Below are positions 12,586-24,651 of a stretch of 64,000 bases of DNA, one piece after another. A program made the translations under genes and the position numbers. The notes under the pieces are model-generated. The model ran no database searches and had not been told where the DNA came from. It worked only from the letters and a program-made list of their open reading frames with translations. Each line of letters begins with the position of its first letter. Position 1 is the stretch's first letter. Source of the stretch: Podospora pseudocomata. Its lineage: Eukaryota; Ascomycota; Sordariomycetes; Sordariales; Podosporaceae. Location: assembly GCF_035222375.1 (NCBI RefSeq), contig NC_085889.1:682001-746000 (forward strand), given 5' to 3'.

Positions 12586-14174
12586 TTCTCTACAATGGGC
12601 TGACCTCACAAAATTCCGACGCTGGGGGGGGTGACACAGAAAGTGAATCAAGACGGCGCAAGAACCCGTGATCGCATCACCAATGTTCTGGGACAACACC
12701 AGCATTCCCTTTTTATCAATGCCACTTTCTCGAGGACCAATCCACGACGCCAGCCTACCACCCCCTTCTGCAGGATTCCGTCATCTGAACGAGAGCCCCC
12801 GCTCTCTTGACACATTCACCTCCCTTCATGACTCTTTGAACCTCCCAATCTTTTTCCCCGACGCACTGATGCCGATCGCTGTGAGAGGTGAGACACTCTG
12901 CGAGGAGAAACCAGTCGTCCTATCAAAAAGGAGGCACTGATGTCCACGATGCTGGTTGTCGGCTCATTTGCCATTGGTCGATGTGGCAGAAGGATGGCAG
13001 GTCGGGCATTAGTCCGTGGGTAGCGGTTCTTGATGGCCTATCACGACGAGATGGGTAGTTAGAGTGCAGCAATGACCCCGGCCTTCAGCTGCTATGCGGT
13101 CTGCGCAAGGGGGCCGGATGGGGAAGTCAGGACGCCGAACCACGGCGGCAATTGCGGTCTTCAAGCCGAAGCAAACGGCTATCATTGGCTGGGTTTCAGC
13201 CTCTCCATGCACCAGATCGATACTAAAAGCTTTTTCAATCCCGGCCCGCACCTTGGGTGCTCGGATCGTTCCCGGGAGGAGGAACGGTACGGCGATCTTA
13301 GCGGATCATGGTGTCTTGGGCTCGACGCTAAACCGTCTTGGACAGCGATAATCACCTTGGAGCGGGCTTGGGTAGCGTCTTGATCGACCACAGTGACCCG
13401 CCGTCCCACAAGGTCACCCTCGTCGGTAATTGGCAGATGCACAACCCTGCAGCCATTTCGACGACCTCACTTGAGTGGCATGGCCTGTCTTCCCCTATCC
13501 ACCACTCATCGGCCATCAATGTACACCAACTATTAGTAATGGTATTCCACGGTCCATTGGCAGAGGTCAAAGTTCCCCAGCCATTTGCTGTCACCGCCTG
13601 GGACCAAGAGCTACCGTTCCCCTGGGCGACACGTCGGTCGGCACAACAATCACCATGTAGGTAGTGTAGAACTTTGATATGCGGTACTTCGTTAAGGGTC
13701 TCTTGTGCTGCAAGGTTGATGTCCGCGTCTGGGTTGAACCCCTTCAAGCCACTCTGAATTCGGCGAGCACCCGAGTGCTGTGCACCTGAATAGGTTGGCC
13801 AGATAACTCCCCTGTGGTTCAAGTCAAGCCACCAAGCAAGCCCGGCGGGGTTTGTCTCACCTGAAGATTTCCCTTTTCCAACCATTCGATCTCCAAGACA
13901 AAAAAAGTGCGCGAGAGGCGGCATGGGGGGGCGGGTCGATCCCAGCTAGGGTGACATCACACAACACAGTCTCACGAGCTCAGGGAGACCGGGCCTCTCC
14001 TCGAGCTCTCGACATCCCTTCTTAACCGGCCTGTCTGCAGCACTCTGTGCTTCCATTGCTTCATCTCACATCTCCTCATGACGTTTGGGAAAGCCACCAT
14101 TGTTATCAATCCCATCAATTACTTTTGTTGTTTCATTTTTATACCCATTATACCCCTTCTTACAAGCTTTCATC
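12586..14174. other. Intergenic: divergent promoters of DUF2235 and Ppo genes
   Basis: About 1.6 kb between divergent start codons. Open frames such as 13352..13924 (minus) show no domain or splice logic and are rejected. The last 150 bases before 14175 are CT-rich with TTTTTATACC-like elements, suggesting the Ppo core promoter. Confidence 0.55.
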
Positions 14175-17100
14175 ATGTCAGATTACAACGGCAACGGGCA
14201 CAAGGCCTCGAACGGCACGGGAGTTACTGCTCTCAATGGCTCAAGCTCGAGCCACGGGAGCTCGTCTGCCCACCAATCACGCGAGGGAATGGAACTTGTC
14301 GCCAGTCAAGCAAAGCCAAGGCCTACTCCTCTTGATTTGAAGCCCACGGGTGCAAACAGAGCTGGCGTTGCCAATGCCTTTGAGCGGTATGGCCAAGTGA
14401 TGCAGTCATCAGTTGCTCCGTTGCCAAATCAGCATGGTGCCGACACATTCAGCCGATCGAAGAAATGGGGCAAACTCAGAGATGATGTCAAGCAACTGCG
14501 GCTTGCTGGTAAGTGTCATGTAATGATGTGGTGACTGGTCCGGTCGGAACACCGTTGCTGACCTCGAGACAGACTACAAGACCCTTCTTGGTGTGGTCAA
14601 GGCCAAGGTCAAGGGCGAGAAGATCAAGGATGACAAGACTATGGCCATGGAAAAGGTCATCCAGCTTGTTTCCAACTTGCCTAGCAACTCCAAGACACGC
14701 ACAGAGCTCACCAACTCGTTTTTGAGCGAGCTGTGGTACACCCTTGAGCATCCCCCTTCGATGTATGTGGGTGAGAAGTTCCAATATCGCCAGGCTGATG
14801 GGTCATATAATGTGAGTTTGGGTTTATCATATCACTCGATTGCTCGTCCTCATGCTGACGCCTTTCCAGAATGTTATGTTTCCCCAGCTTGGTGCCGCTG
14901 GCACTTCGTACTCCAGATCGGTGGCTGCCAATGTCGTTCGGCAGGGCGCTCTTCCAGACCCCAATCTCATCTTCGAGTCAGTCATGAAGCGGACGGAGTA
15001 CACAGAACATCCGAACAATGTCTCTAGCATTCTGTGGTACTGGGCCAGTATCATCATTCACGGTAGGTGTTCCTGTCAGCTGCCGGTTGTCGACATCATC
15101 ACTAACGCACTGTGCAGATCTGTTCTGGACAGACTACAGGGACATGAGCAAGTCCAAGACCTCTTCGTACCTGGACCTGTCTCCTCTGTACGGCAGCAAC
15201 CAGGACATGCAGGACACCATCCGCACCTTCAAGGACGGCAAGATCAAGCCTGACTGCTTTGCTGACAAGCGCCTCCTGGGCATGCCACCCGGTGTCGGTG
15301 TGTTTTTGATCATGTTCAACCGCGTTCACAACCATGTGGCTGAGAACTTGGCCCGCATCAACGAGGATGGCAGGTTTTCTCCCCCCAGCCCCAACCTTGA
15401 GGGCGAGAAGAAGGAGGCTGCGTGGAAGAAGTACGACAATGACCTGTTCCAGCATGCTCGGTTGATCACCTCTGGTCTATACATCAACATCACACTGCTG
15501 GATTACGTCCGAAACATTGTCAACCTCAACCGTGTTGATACCACCTGGACTCTTGACCCCCGTGTCGAGACTGGCATAAACGTTGACACCAAGGAGGGTG
15601 CCGAGCGTGGTACCGGCAACGTGTGCTCGGCCGAGTTCAACCTCTGCTACCGCTGGCACTCGTGCATCTCGGCCAAGGATGACAAGTGGATTCAGGATTT
15701 CTACTATGATCTCTTCAAGAAGCCGGGCAAGGACCTCTCTATTCATGAGCTCATCATGGGCTTCGGCAAATTCGAGGGCATGATCCCAGATGACCCTGCG
15801 GAGCGTCCCTTCAACAAGTTCCAGAGAGGGCCGGATGGCAAGTTCAACGACGATGACCTTGTCAACTGCATCTCAGACGCCATTGAGGACCCCGCTGGAT
15901 CTTTTGGCGCCCGCAACGTGCCCGAGTCGATGCGGGCGGTTGAGATTCTCGGGATCATTCAAGGCCGCAGATGGAATGTTGCTGGCTTGAACGAATTCCG
16001 CAAGCACTTCGGCCTGAAGCCCTACGAGAAGTTCGAGGACATCAACTCCGACCCGGGTGTTGCTGAGTCTCTTCGTCGCCTGTATGATCACCCCGACTTT
16101 GTGGAGCTGTACCCTGGTCTCGTGGCGGAGGAGAGGAAGGAGCCCATGGTTCCTGGTGTCGGCATTGCGCCTACCTACACCATCTCCCGTGTCGTCTTGT
16201 CGGATGCTGTGTGTCTGGTGAGAGGTGACCGCCACTACACCATCGACTACACGCCACGAAACCTCACCAACTGGGGTTTCAACGAAGTCCAGTATGACTT
16301 GAACATCAACCACGGTTGCGTCTTTTACAAGCTCTTCCTCCGGGCTTTCCCCAACCACTTCAAGTACAACTCGGTCTACGCGCACTACCCCATGGTGACC
16401 CCGTCGGAGAACAGCAAGATTCTCAAGGACCTCAAGCGCGCTCATCTCTTTGACTTCTCCCGGCCAGGCAGGATCGCCACACCCACCGAGGTCACCTCGT
16501 ACGATGGTGCCCAGCGCATCTTTGCTGCTGAGGACAAGTTCAAGAGCACCTGGAATGCTGGTGTCGCTGGCATCCGCGCCAAGGCGAGCCCTGAGCTTTC
16601 TGGCGATGCTGCTGTCCACGACAGGCACCGCACCACTGCATCTCGGTCGCTGTTCACCCCTGAGCTGGGCACCCAGATCAAGGCTTTCTACGAGAGCTTG
16701 ACCGACAAACTGCTCACCACCAAGAGCTACACTTTGGTACCCGGCAGCAAGTTTGCTGACCTCGTCCGCGACATTGCCAATATCGTGCCAACCCACTTTG
16801 CCGCCAGTGTCTTCGGCCTTCCGTTGACAACCAAGGAAAACAGCAAGGGCATCTACACCGAGCACGAGCTTTATGCCGTTCTCCAGATCATCGCCTCTGC
16901 CCTCTTCGTCGACTCGGAGCCTGTTAAACTCTTCCCTGTGGTAGAAGCAGCCAAGACGGTCGCTGGTCAGCTCAGCACCCTCGTCGACAAGACGGTCAAG
17001 AGCCCCAAGGCAGCCAAGAACAGCGTCCTCAACACCTTCGGCGTCAATTTTATCAAGGAGCTTAAGAAGGCCGGTTTGGCCACGCACGACATCACTTGGA

Positions 17101-17765
17101 ACCATGTCCTCCCCGCCGCTGCGGCCCTCGCCTCGAGCCAAGGGGAGCTGTTCACGCAGGCAGTGGATTACTACCTCTCCCCCGAGGGTGCCGCGCACGT
17201 AGCGGACATTACAGCCATTGCCTCCCAGCCGTCATCTTCCCAGAACGACGCTCTCCTCTTGGGTTACGTCCTGGAAGGCATCCGCCTGTCAGGTTCAGCT
17301 CGGTCTCACTTTGAAGCCACAACCGCCGGCACTGTCACGGCGTCCAATGGCACGGAGCTGCACATCCAGCCCGGCAGCAAGGTTACCATCAACTCTGTAT
17401 GCCCCTCATTTACCCTTTTTATCCCCTCCAGTACTAACCTCTCTTGTTTCTAGTCAACCGCCTCCCGCGACGCAGCTTACTTCCCCGAGCCAGAAACCGT
17501 CAACCCCCGCCGTCCACTGGACAAGTACATCCACTTTGACGCCGGTCCCCACGCCTTCCTGGGCAAGGAGATCAGCCAGATTGCCCTCACAGAGATGTTC
17601 CGTGCTCTGTTCAAGAGGAAGAATGTCCGGCGCGCGCCTGGTCCGCAGGGAGAGCTAAAGAAGGTGCCGAGGCCGGATGGGAACGGGGTGGATTACCTCA
17701 GGGAGGACTGGGGTGCTTTGACGCTCTTCCCTGTTACCATGAAGGTGATGTGGGATGATGTTTAG
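14175..17765 (+). CDS. Psi-factor-producing fatty-acid oxygenase (PpoC / 10R-dioxygenase type)
   Basis: Five exons (14175..14508, 14573..14811, 14870..15062, 15118..17396, 17454..17765) encode 1118 aa. The N-terminal half is a haem peroxidase/cyclooxygenase-like dioxygenase: probable distal His at ~255 (IIHDLF), MFNRVHN near 326, and YRWHS with catalytic Tyr ~433 and proximal His ~436. The C-terminal half is P450-like, but its haem loop reads FDAGPHAFLGKE: the position of the thiolate Cys is Phe (~1050). Established knowledge: Aspergillus PpoA uses that Cys for hydroperoxide isomerisation, whereas PpoC-type enzymes lack it and release the 10R-hydroperoxide. I therefore infer a 10R-dioxygenase-like oxylipin enzyme acting on linoleic/oleic acid and influencing sporulation. 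Apart from this position the gene is intact and of family length. Confidence 0.93.
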
Positions 17766-18295
17766 AGAATGGAAATGCGTTTTAGTGATGGGGAGGAGGA
17801 CGTAATAGGTTATGCACCCAGCCTGTCATTTCCAGGAAAATCCAACGCAGATTTCGGATGTCATATTGCCAAAGGCTGAGGAAGATTCCTCTCCCTCTCT
17901 TCTACACTACACCCCTCAGTCTTCCAATAAACCCAAAGCATATAAGCGTCGACAGAAAATAAAAATCGAAAATAAAACGGGCTGTAAAAAGATATAGGTA
18001 CGTCGGTACATCGAGGTTGTTAATTTAAGCTCCTAGGTGGAATTACAAAGTATAGCTCTTTACATTTCTGGACACTTACTACTCCAATCTTTGTTGCCGA
18101 AATCATGATTATCTATATGCCATCGCAAGGAATACGTTTTGCTGAGGATTCAGCTAAACAACTGGATCGCGCTTGGATGTCTGTGCGCGTTTGTACTGGA
18201 CTTGGCTCATCACTGCGGCACAGCCCAGGCCAGCACCTCAGGTATATAGTTATTTGCTCCCTCTGACCCAGCCACAAATCTCGGGTCTTGGGATC
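17766..18295. other. Ppo 3' UTR and left flank of Copia element
   Basis: AT-rich downstream region with AATAAA-like signals around 17927-17975. The part next to the retrotransposon holds no recognisable gene. The 5 bp next to the LTR (GGATC) do not match those on the other side of the element (CGGAC). Confidence 0.5.
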
Positions 18296-18451
18296 TGTCA
18301 AACAATAATATGGGGTGCAAACTTGGTCAATTCGTTCGTTTTTCGGAGGGAAGAGGGCCAGGTAGCACAGGCTCTCCTGACCGGGTGGACAAGGTCCCAC
18401 TGCCAAGATATTAATTCCTTAACAGTGGGCCTCTCACTGTCTAATTCAACA
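18296..18451 (-). repeat. Copia 3' LTR
   Basis: 156 bp, TG..CA bounded in element orientation (TGTTGAATTA...TTTGACA). It differs from the 5' LTR only within one short run near 18340-18345 (one substitution and one 1-bp indel), implying a recent insertion. Confidence 0.9.
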
Positions 18452-18547
18452 CACCCCCCAGCCAACGCCCTGCGAAGGGTCGTTGGGTGCCTCTATTCCC
18501 ACTTGATGCTCTTCTTTCCACTCCTTTTCCTCATTTGTTCACCCGTG

Positions 18548-21500
18548 TCATTCCGTCAAGTCCATTGCCTGTGGGCCGTACTCATCATCACTCTGATCCT
18601 CCTGTGCCTCGATTTCCATACCTTCCGCAAGCCTTGGCTCCTTGGGTTCCCTTGAACTGTCTCCTTCATTCGCTCCAAACCAGTCTCCCAAAGGCTCCAA
18701 GTCCATTTCCTTCAGCTTCCTTTCCTTCAGAAGACCCTTCACATCCTGTACTCCCACAAGGCACCTGAACTGCGTAAACTTTTCCTCCGTGAGGGCCTTC
18801 GTCAACCCGTCGGCCAACATCTCTCCTGTAGCCTTGTATTCCACAGATATTTCCTTCTTTTGTTGCTTTTCTCGCAACCAGTGGCTGTGGATGTCGACGT
18901 GCCTCAACTTTGTCTGCAAGGTGTTGATATCTGCGGTCACGAGCCGTATTGTCTGGGCGTTGTCACACCACACTCTGATCCCTTTGTTGTCATCCAATTC
19001 CACACCCAATTCTCGTATCAACCGGATCTCGTACATGGCCTCCTTGGTGGCCTGTGACAACGCCAGAAGCTCTGCTTCAGTGGTGGAGGTAGTGACAGTA
19101 TCCTGCTTGTTGGCTCTCCAACCGACTACTCCGCCGAACAGCCTCATCACGTAAGCTTGGGAGCTCTTGCGATCGGCAACGTTGTCTGCGAACGAAGCGT
19201 CGGAGAAGACTTCAAATCGGTCACCACCCCCCAGCCGTAACGCATAAGTACTTGTGGCTAGTAAATAGGAGAGTACTCTCTCCGCTGCTTCTTGGTGGTC
19301 GCTGCTTGGGTTCATGTTGAAGCTGGCTAATTTGGAGACTGCAAAGGCAATGTCGGGTCGACTGATGACTGCTGCGTAGAGCAGAGACCCCACCAGCTTC
19401 TGATACCGTACCACCTCTGTGTAAGTCGCCAGTCCTTCGTGGGCGACAAGCTTGTTTTCCGTCATGGGTGTTCTGGGTGTTTTTCGTGATGGTTTGGTGA
19501 TGAATCGTGAAAGCTTACCAATATACTCGGACTGAGAGAGCCAGACAAGCCGCTTCTCCCTGTCTCTGAGCATCTCCATGCCCAGGAACCACTGCAGTGG
19601 CTCGCCTCCTTGCAGAGCAAATTGCTCCTGGAGTCCCTGGACCAGTTCATCCACCAAGTCTCGCTTCCTTGCGGGGAAGGTAATGGCTATATCGTCAACG
19701 TAGAAGAAGATAATGACTCCATTCTTCAGGTAACAGCAGGGTTCGTGAGGGACGGCTACATACCCGAGCGTGGAGAGCACGCTGGTGAAGTTCTTTGCCA
19801 CAGGAGAGGAGATTCCTTCAAACCGTACAGTGCTTTCTTCAAGAGTAAGACCTTGCCTGGTGTTCTTCCTGCTCCTGGGGAATCCTCATGTATATGGCGT
19901 ATGGTAGGTCAGTGTGAACGAAGGCGTTGACAACGTCGTACTGGAGCATCTCCAGGTCGAACCGTGCTGCAATGGAGACCAAGGTCCGAACGATTTTCCA
20001 GCCAAAGTGGCAGCGTAGGTGTTCTCCATGACCGTTTTGGCTTGTTGGTCTCCTCTTACCACTAGCCTCGCTTTTGCTTTCTGGAGAAAACCGTGTTTGT
20101 TGAGCTTGTAAGTAAATACCCACATACTATCAAGGACTTGGTGGCCGGCAGCCCTTTCTCGGTCGACCTGCTCCCACGACTTCATCTCCTTGTGACTTTG
20201 AAGGTGGTCTCGAATGGCTGCTAAGAAAAGCTCTCTGTGAGGGTGAGCTTCTAGCTGCTTGTAGTTCTTTGGAGGGTCTGGTAGCTGGCGTCTGTGGATT
20301 TTCTCTGAGGGCTCTGCTCCGTGAGAGTGGGTTTTGGCTGCCTCATCGCTGCTTGGGCGCTCGAACTCTGCGACTTTGTTGGCTTGTTTGCGGATCTGCC
20401 GCCTGCTTGTGCCATTTCGGCCGATGGCTTGTCTTCCGGCTACGAAGGATGCCTCCCATGGTCCGTGACGGTTTCGTATTCTTCTGAAGTCGTATCCGGC
20501 TTCTGAAGCTTCCTGGGCTACCATTTCAGATGGTTTGATGCCCAGGGTTGGTGTCCCGATCAACAACGCTGCGTGAGGTGGTGTATGGCCAGGCGTCAGG
20601 AGGGCGCTCAAGGGTTCTGGGGACTTTGGCTGATCAGACCTCCCAGCCCCGGCTGCTTCCTCTGCTCCCTTCCCTGGTAAACTTTCGAGGGATCGCTGCA
20701 CAGAGGTGTTCTCCGGCGCTGTTGGGGCGACTGCTACGGGCGCACCTGTTTCCTCCGCGCTGGAGTTGTCTTCGTTTTGTTGAGTTGGCAGGTGGTTGCT
20801 CTGGTTCACTCCGTACTCTTCAACTTGTGAGTAGTAGGCACCTGTAATTCGATCAATAACTGGGTCATCAATGTGAGCAAGGGAGAGGAGAGTAGCGAGC
20901 TCTGCCACTGAGGTTTGGCTCAGCTCGTCCACTAAGTCGTCCTTCTTGCCGGAAAAGAACTGGTCCTCTTGGAAAACCACATCTCGTGCCCTGATGATTC
21001 GGTCTGACTCGGGGCGCCAGATCCGATATATTCGGGTGCCCTCATATCCGACGAGAAATCCTACCAGAGCTCGCGGTTGGAGCTTCTTCCTCCGGTTGGA
21101 TTCTTTCCTTGCATCGGGACTCATGTAGTACACCTTGCAACCGTAGGCCTTGAGGTTTCCTAGCCATGGCAGTGGTGCTTCGGCGGGGACTATACCATCT
21201 CGTTGTCGCTTAACCGAGTGGAAGGCTTCGATGGGTGTCTTTCCGTTGAGTCGCTGTTTAGGGGTGCGATTGTGAAGATAGACTGCCGCTCTGGTGATTT
21301 CTTTCCATAGGAATTGTGGTAACTTAGCTGATGATCTCATCGCTGCTGCTCTCCTCTTGATGTCACCCCTGAGCGCTCTGCTCCACCGTTCTGGTCTTGA
21401 CGGTCTGGAGCGGAGGGTTCAGATAATTCCCAAATCCTCCAGTAAGTCTTGCATCTCGTGGGACCTTACCACCTCATTGTCACTTTCGAGCACTCTTACC

Positions 21501-22542
21501 ACAATCCTGTATTGGCGCCAGAGGAAGTGGAAGAGCTTGTTGGTACACTCCACTATTCCTGATGCATGGCGATTCTGTAGGTAGTAGGGAAGGTCATGCC
21601 ACTATACCTGTCAACAAAGACGATGAGGTGCTTGTAGCCTTCCTCATCTTCTTTGTACTCAAAGAGATCGACTGCCCACCGTTCTCCTGGGTAGTGTGGG
21701 TTGGGCCTTGGGTAAGTGCTTCTGTTGTTCTTGATCTTACTCACGATACAGCCCTCACACTCCTCGATGGCCGGAGGTGGAGGTACCGTGACTGTGGTGG
21801 TTGACTCACCACCCCCGAGGGTCGGTGCTTTTTGTCGAAATCCCAGTTTCACACCTCTGGCGTGTTTTTCCAGCTTCAGGACTGCTTGCTTGTTGGCGTG
21901 ACCGAGCCGTAGATGCCAAATGGCTGGAGAGGCAATGGAGACTGGCCTCTTTCCTTGAATGTATAAGGCATTGCGGCGAGTGAGTAGTTGTGAAGTTGTT
22001 GCTTCGGGCCGTATATATTCGATGACTGTTTGGCCGTGGATGTCCTCCATCAACGCCAGCACTAACCCTGAGGCTATCCGTAGACAGTTCTCTGGAATCT
22101 TGTTGTCCCAGTATATTCCCTTCTTTCTGAGCACCTTGAAGGAGACCAGGTTTGTGGCGAAATCTTTGCAGTAGGCTACATCGTATAGTCTGAGAGTTCT
22201 CTTTCCAGACGGCGTTCTCACAGATATATCGACGTCGCCGTATCCCACGATTGGGACTGTGGAACTGCCGGCCAGTACGTAGTCGTCTGGAGCCGCCAGT
22301 CGAAAGTTGACGAAACGGCTGAGTTCGTTGAAGATGTGTAGCGTGGTTCCGGAATCGAGTATTGCTGACCGGTACAGAGGGTATTCTGCCGTAGTGAAAC
22401 AGGCGTGGGGAGTTGACTGGCCGCGGTTTGCAGCAGAGTAGCTTCTTTTCAGTTGTAAGAAGACAGCGTTGACTGGTTCGTGGTAATGGACGCTCCGTGT
22501 GTGGTATGCCTCCGCGTATTCACGAGCGTCGCGCTCCTCGAG
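18548..22542 (-). pseudogene. pol: Copia pol (protease-integrase-RT-RNase H), frameshifted
   Basis: In order on the minus strand: an aspartic protease with LDSGTTLHIF (~22340-22360); a pre-integrase HLRLGHANKQ and CEGCIVSK zinc region (~21720-21920); the integrase core, with a frameshift near 21590 and another near 21425; KLPQFLWKEI and LHNRTPK (~21260-21330); the RT start (VLDSMWVFTYK, KARLVVRGDQQ); a frameshift near 20000 before ARFDLEMLQYDVVNAFVH; another break near 19850; then the intact RT active site FFYVDDI and RNase H with STTEAELLALS and KLRHVDIHSHW (18548..19801). Multiple lesions make it non-autonomous. Confidence 0.88.
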
Positions 22543-23721
22543 TCAATTTCTCTGCTGCTGAGCCTCGTCATTATCCCTCTCTCTCTTCAGCAGGGTAACC
22601 TCTTCACTTAACTTCATATCTGCCCTCAGATTGGCTTGGATGAGTTGCTTCATAGCAGGGTTGCTTCGAAAGCGTGAGTGCTCAGGGATCCTCTCCGGGA
22701 ACACATAGAAGCAGTCCCTGAGTTCATGCCCTGCGCTGAAGCAAGCCTTGCATCCGAGCATCTTTTTTGTTCTGTGGTCCGGAGCCGGCACCTGAGTCGA
22801 ATCGCTTTCTCTTGGTAGACTCGGTCCTCGAAGATGCCCTCCACGGCCACGAGAGCCCCGGTACGGGCTTCTTCCTGTCCTGCTGGTGTCGCCCTCTGTC
22901 TCTCCTTCTCCTTGGAAGACCGGGAATGCGGCCTTGGTCGTCTTTCTGGTATCCCTTTTGGCGAAGGCCATATCTCCCCTAATATCTCTGGCAACCTCCT
23001 GGAAGGTCATCTCACCTCTTTGAACCAAGTGTCTCTTCTGGGGTGTGTTGGCAAACCTGATGGCTTTGGTCTGCTCGCGCAGATTGTTTTGGTGTCTCAT
23101 GCGATACTCGTCGACGTCAGGCATTATTGCCTCTCTGATGGCGTCGTAGACCGCGGCAATGTCGTGTTTTCCGGTGCAGTGGATGTTCCAGAGGTCGGCG
23201 GACATGTGGTTGGTCATCCACGACATGAGAGAGCTGCGTTTATCGAGCAGGTTGGTGTATTTGGTGTATTCGTGGGTGTAGATCTTCGTGTCGCGGTTGT
23301 ACCTCTCAAGGGCGGCGATAGTGAGGTCTTCGATCGTATAGACTGGCTCTGGGACCTCCACGAGTACATCAGGCGTGTTGCTGGGGTCGTTTCCTCTCAC
23401 AGTTATAGTCTCAGCCGTGACTTGTCGATTGGCTTGGCTTAGCCTCTGCTTGAGGTTCGTCAAGTAGGTTGCGTAACGCGTGAGCTCGCTCTCGTAACGC
23501 GTCACCGAGGCGCGTTTCTTTGGGTACCGGTCTTCGCTGATCTCCGGGTACTGTGGTTCTTTCGGGAATGTCTCCCGTTGGTCAGGGTCGAGGTACGGCC
23601 ACAGTCGCTCAGTGGCTTGGAATTGTAGGGCGTGGTCGAATCCGGCCCAGTCGTCTGGTCCGTTGAGGAAGACGCCTGACTTTGCAGTGGCGGTGAGGAG
23701 TTTGTTCAAGTCGATAGACAT
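22543..23721 (-). CDS. gag: Copia gag polyprotein
   Basis: An intact 392-aa frame starting MSIDLNKLLTATAKSG. It carries the retrotransposon capsid-type helical region (about residues 150-270) and one zinc knuckle CKACFSAGHELRDC (CX2CX4HX4C) near residue 345. It ends at a TGA after QQQRN; the same frame then continues open into protease-like sequence. The stop could be a mutation of an Arg codon or a programmed readthrough site. Confidence 0.85.
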   Translation of the reverse strand: MSIDLNKLLTATAKSGVFLNGPDDWAGFDHALQFQATERLWPYLDPDQRETFPKEPQYPEISEDRYPKKRASVTRYESELTRYATYLTNLKQRLSQANRQVTAETITVRGNDPSNTPDVLVEVPEPVYTIEDLTIAALERYNRDTKIYTHEYTKYTNLLDKRSSLMSWMTNHMSADLWNIHCTGKHDIAAVYDAIREAIMPDVDEYRMRHQNNLREQTKAIRFANTPQKRHLVQRGEMTFQEVARDIRGDMAFAKRDTRKTTKAAFPVFQGEGETEGDTSRTGRSPYRGSRGRGGHLRGPSLPRESDSTQVPAPDHRTKKMLGCKACFSAGHELRDCFYVFPERIPEHSRFRSNPAMKQLIQANLRADMKLSEEVTLLKRERDNDEAQQQRN

Positions 23722-23809
23722 CGCGATTGGTTCTTTTGGTGGTTATCGATAAGTAGGTATTGCGTATAGCTTCGAATAATCGTTCAAAAACGTCACTCTG
23801 ACTGCGAAT

Positions 23810-23964
23810 TGTCAAACAATAATATGGGGTGCAAACTTGGTCAATTCGTTCGTTCTCGGAGGGAAGAGGGCCAGGTAGCACAGGCTCTCCTGACCGGGTG
23901 GACAAGGTCCCACTGCCAAGATATTAATTCCTTAACAGTGGGCCTCTCACTGTCTAATTCAACA
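23810..23964 (-). repeat. Copia 5' LTR
   Basis: 155 bp direct repeat of the 18296-18451 LTR. In element orientation it is upstream of gag. The base pairs just inside it (below 23810) should hold the primer-binding site, but I could not match a specific tRNA. Confidence 0.9.
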
Positions 23965-24072
23965 CGGACCACTGCACCATACCCACTGTGATTGCTATCA
24001 AAAGCTACAAGTGAGCCAAGCTTCCTGGCTTGGCTCGCTCCAGTGGTATATATATGGTGACGCCGCCACAGC

Positions 24073-24433
24073 CGTCACAGTGCCACGAACAGCAGGTACC
24101 TATGACGAACCCCTGTACAGAACCTCTGAAAGGGATACGGGTTGAAGGTAACTTCTGACAATTGGTTCGGTGCAGCTAAACAGTGCACAACAAGATGTCT
24201 CAATGTAAACACAAGATACCGTGAATACAAGTGTGAATTGCATACTGCGGAACTGTCTATCTACACCAGCCAGTTCCTCCGTATATATAGACCTAGTGGT
24301 CTCTGGATCATTAACCCTTGGCAATGATTCCACGGGTAAGGCTACTCCCATCCTGATTGGTTCTACTAGCGATTGGCTGTGCGCGTTGCGCCCCGCACAC
24401 GGTCTGGCTTGCCTGTTGGCTTAACTGTGACAA
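24073..24433 (-). repeat. Solo LTR-like repeat, family gamma (minus copy)
   Basis: In minus orientation it reads TGTCACAGTTAAGCC..., a TATA box (TCTATATATACGGAGG), then a transcribed-type body ending near GGGGTTCGTCA. The body from the TATA box onward is clearly homologous to 32549-33060 in opposite orientation; the upstream U3 differs. No coding region. Boundaries are approximate (24109-24294 is the firmly shared core). Confidence 0.6.
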
Positions 24434-24651
24434 TATACTGGTTCACCACACTCATCAGTGCCTCACAAGCCTATGTTACAGTGATTCTCTTCTATATATT
24501 ACAGGGCGCCGCCCCTGTAGTCTACTTTCCTTCAGTGCCACGGCAACTGTCGAATGCTGCAGTCAAAGTCTTCTTCGCTCTCAGTGTACTGCGCCGATAG
24601 CTATTTGAGCCTGTATTTACAGGCCTCAATAGCACCTATTTCAACACTACT

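Larger units (their letters stand above)
18296..23964 (-). mobile_element. Copia-type LTR retrotransposon (defective ORFs)
   Basis: A 5.67-kb element bounded by two direct repeats of 156 and 155 bp that start TGTCAAACAA and end ATTCAACA. The order on the minus strand is gag (CCHC zinc knuckle), protease (DSG), integrase, reverse transcriptase (YVDD) and RNase H, i.e. integrase before RT, which is the Ty1/Copia arrangement. A polypurine-like GGGGGG run (18453-18460, minus strand) immediately precedes the 3' LTR. The coding region has an in-frame TGA between gag and pol and at least three frameshifts, so it cannot make a complete Gag-Pol. No target-site duplication is visible. Confidence 0.93.

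Noticed and set aside
13352-13924. 190-codon minus-strand frame in the DUF2235/Ppo gap
   Set aside because: No domain, Trp/Ser/Gly-rich random-looking composition, no splice context; overlapped by equally long frames on the other strand.
15873-17198. 441-codon minus-strand frame
   Set aside because: Antisense shadow of the Ppo exon 4; the plus strand carries clear catalytic motifs.
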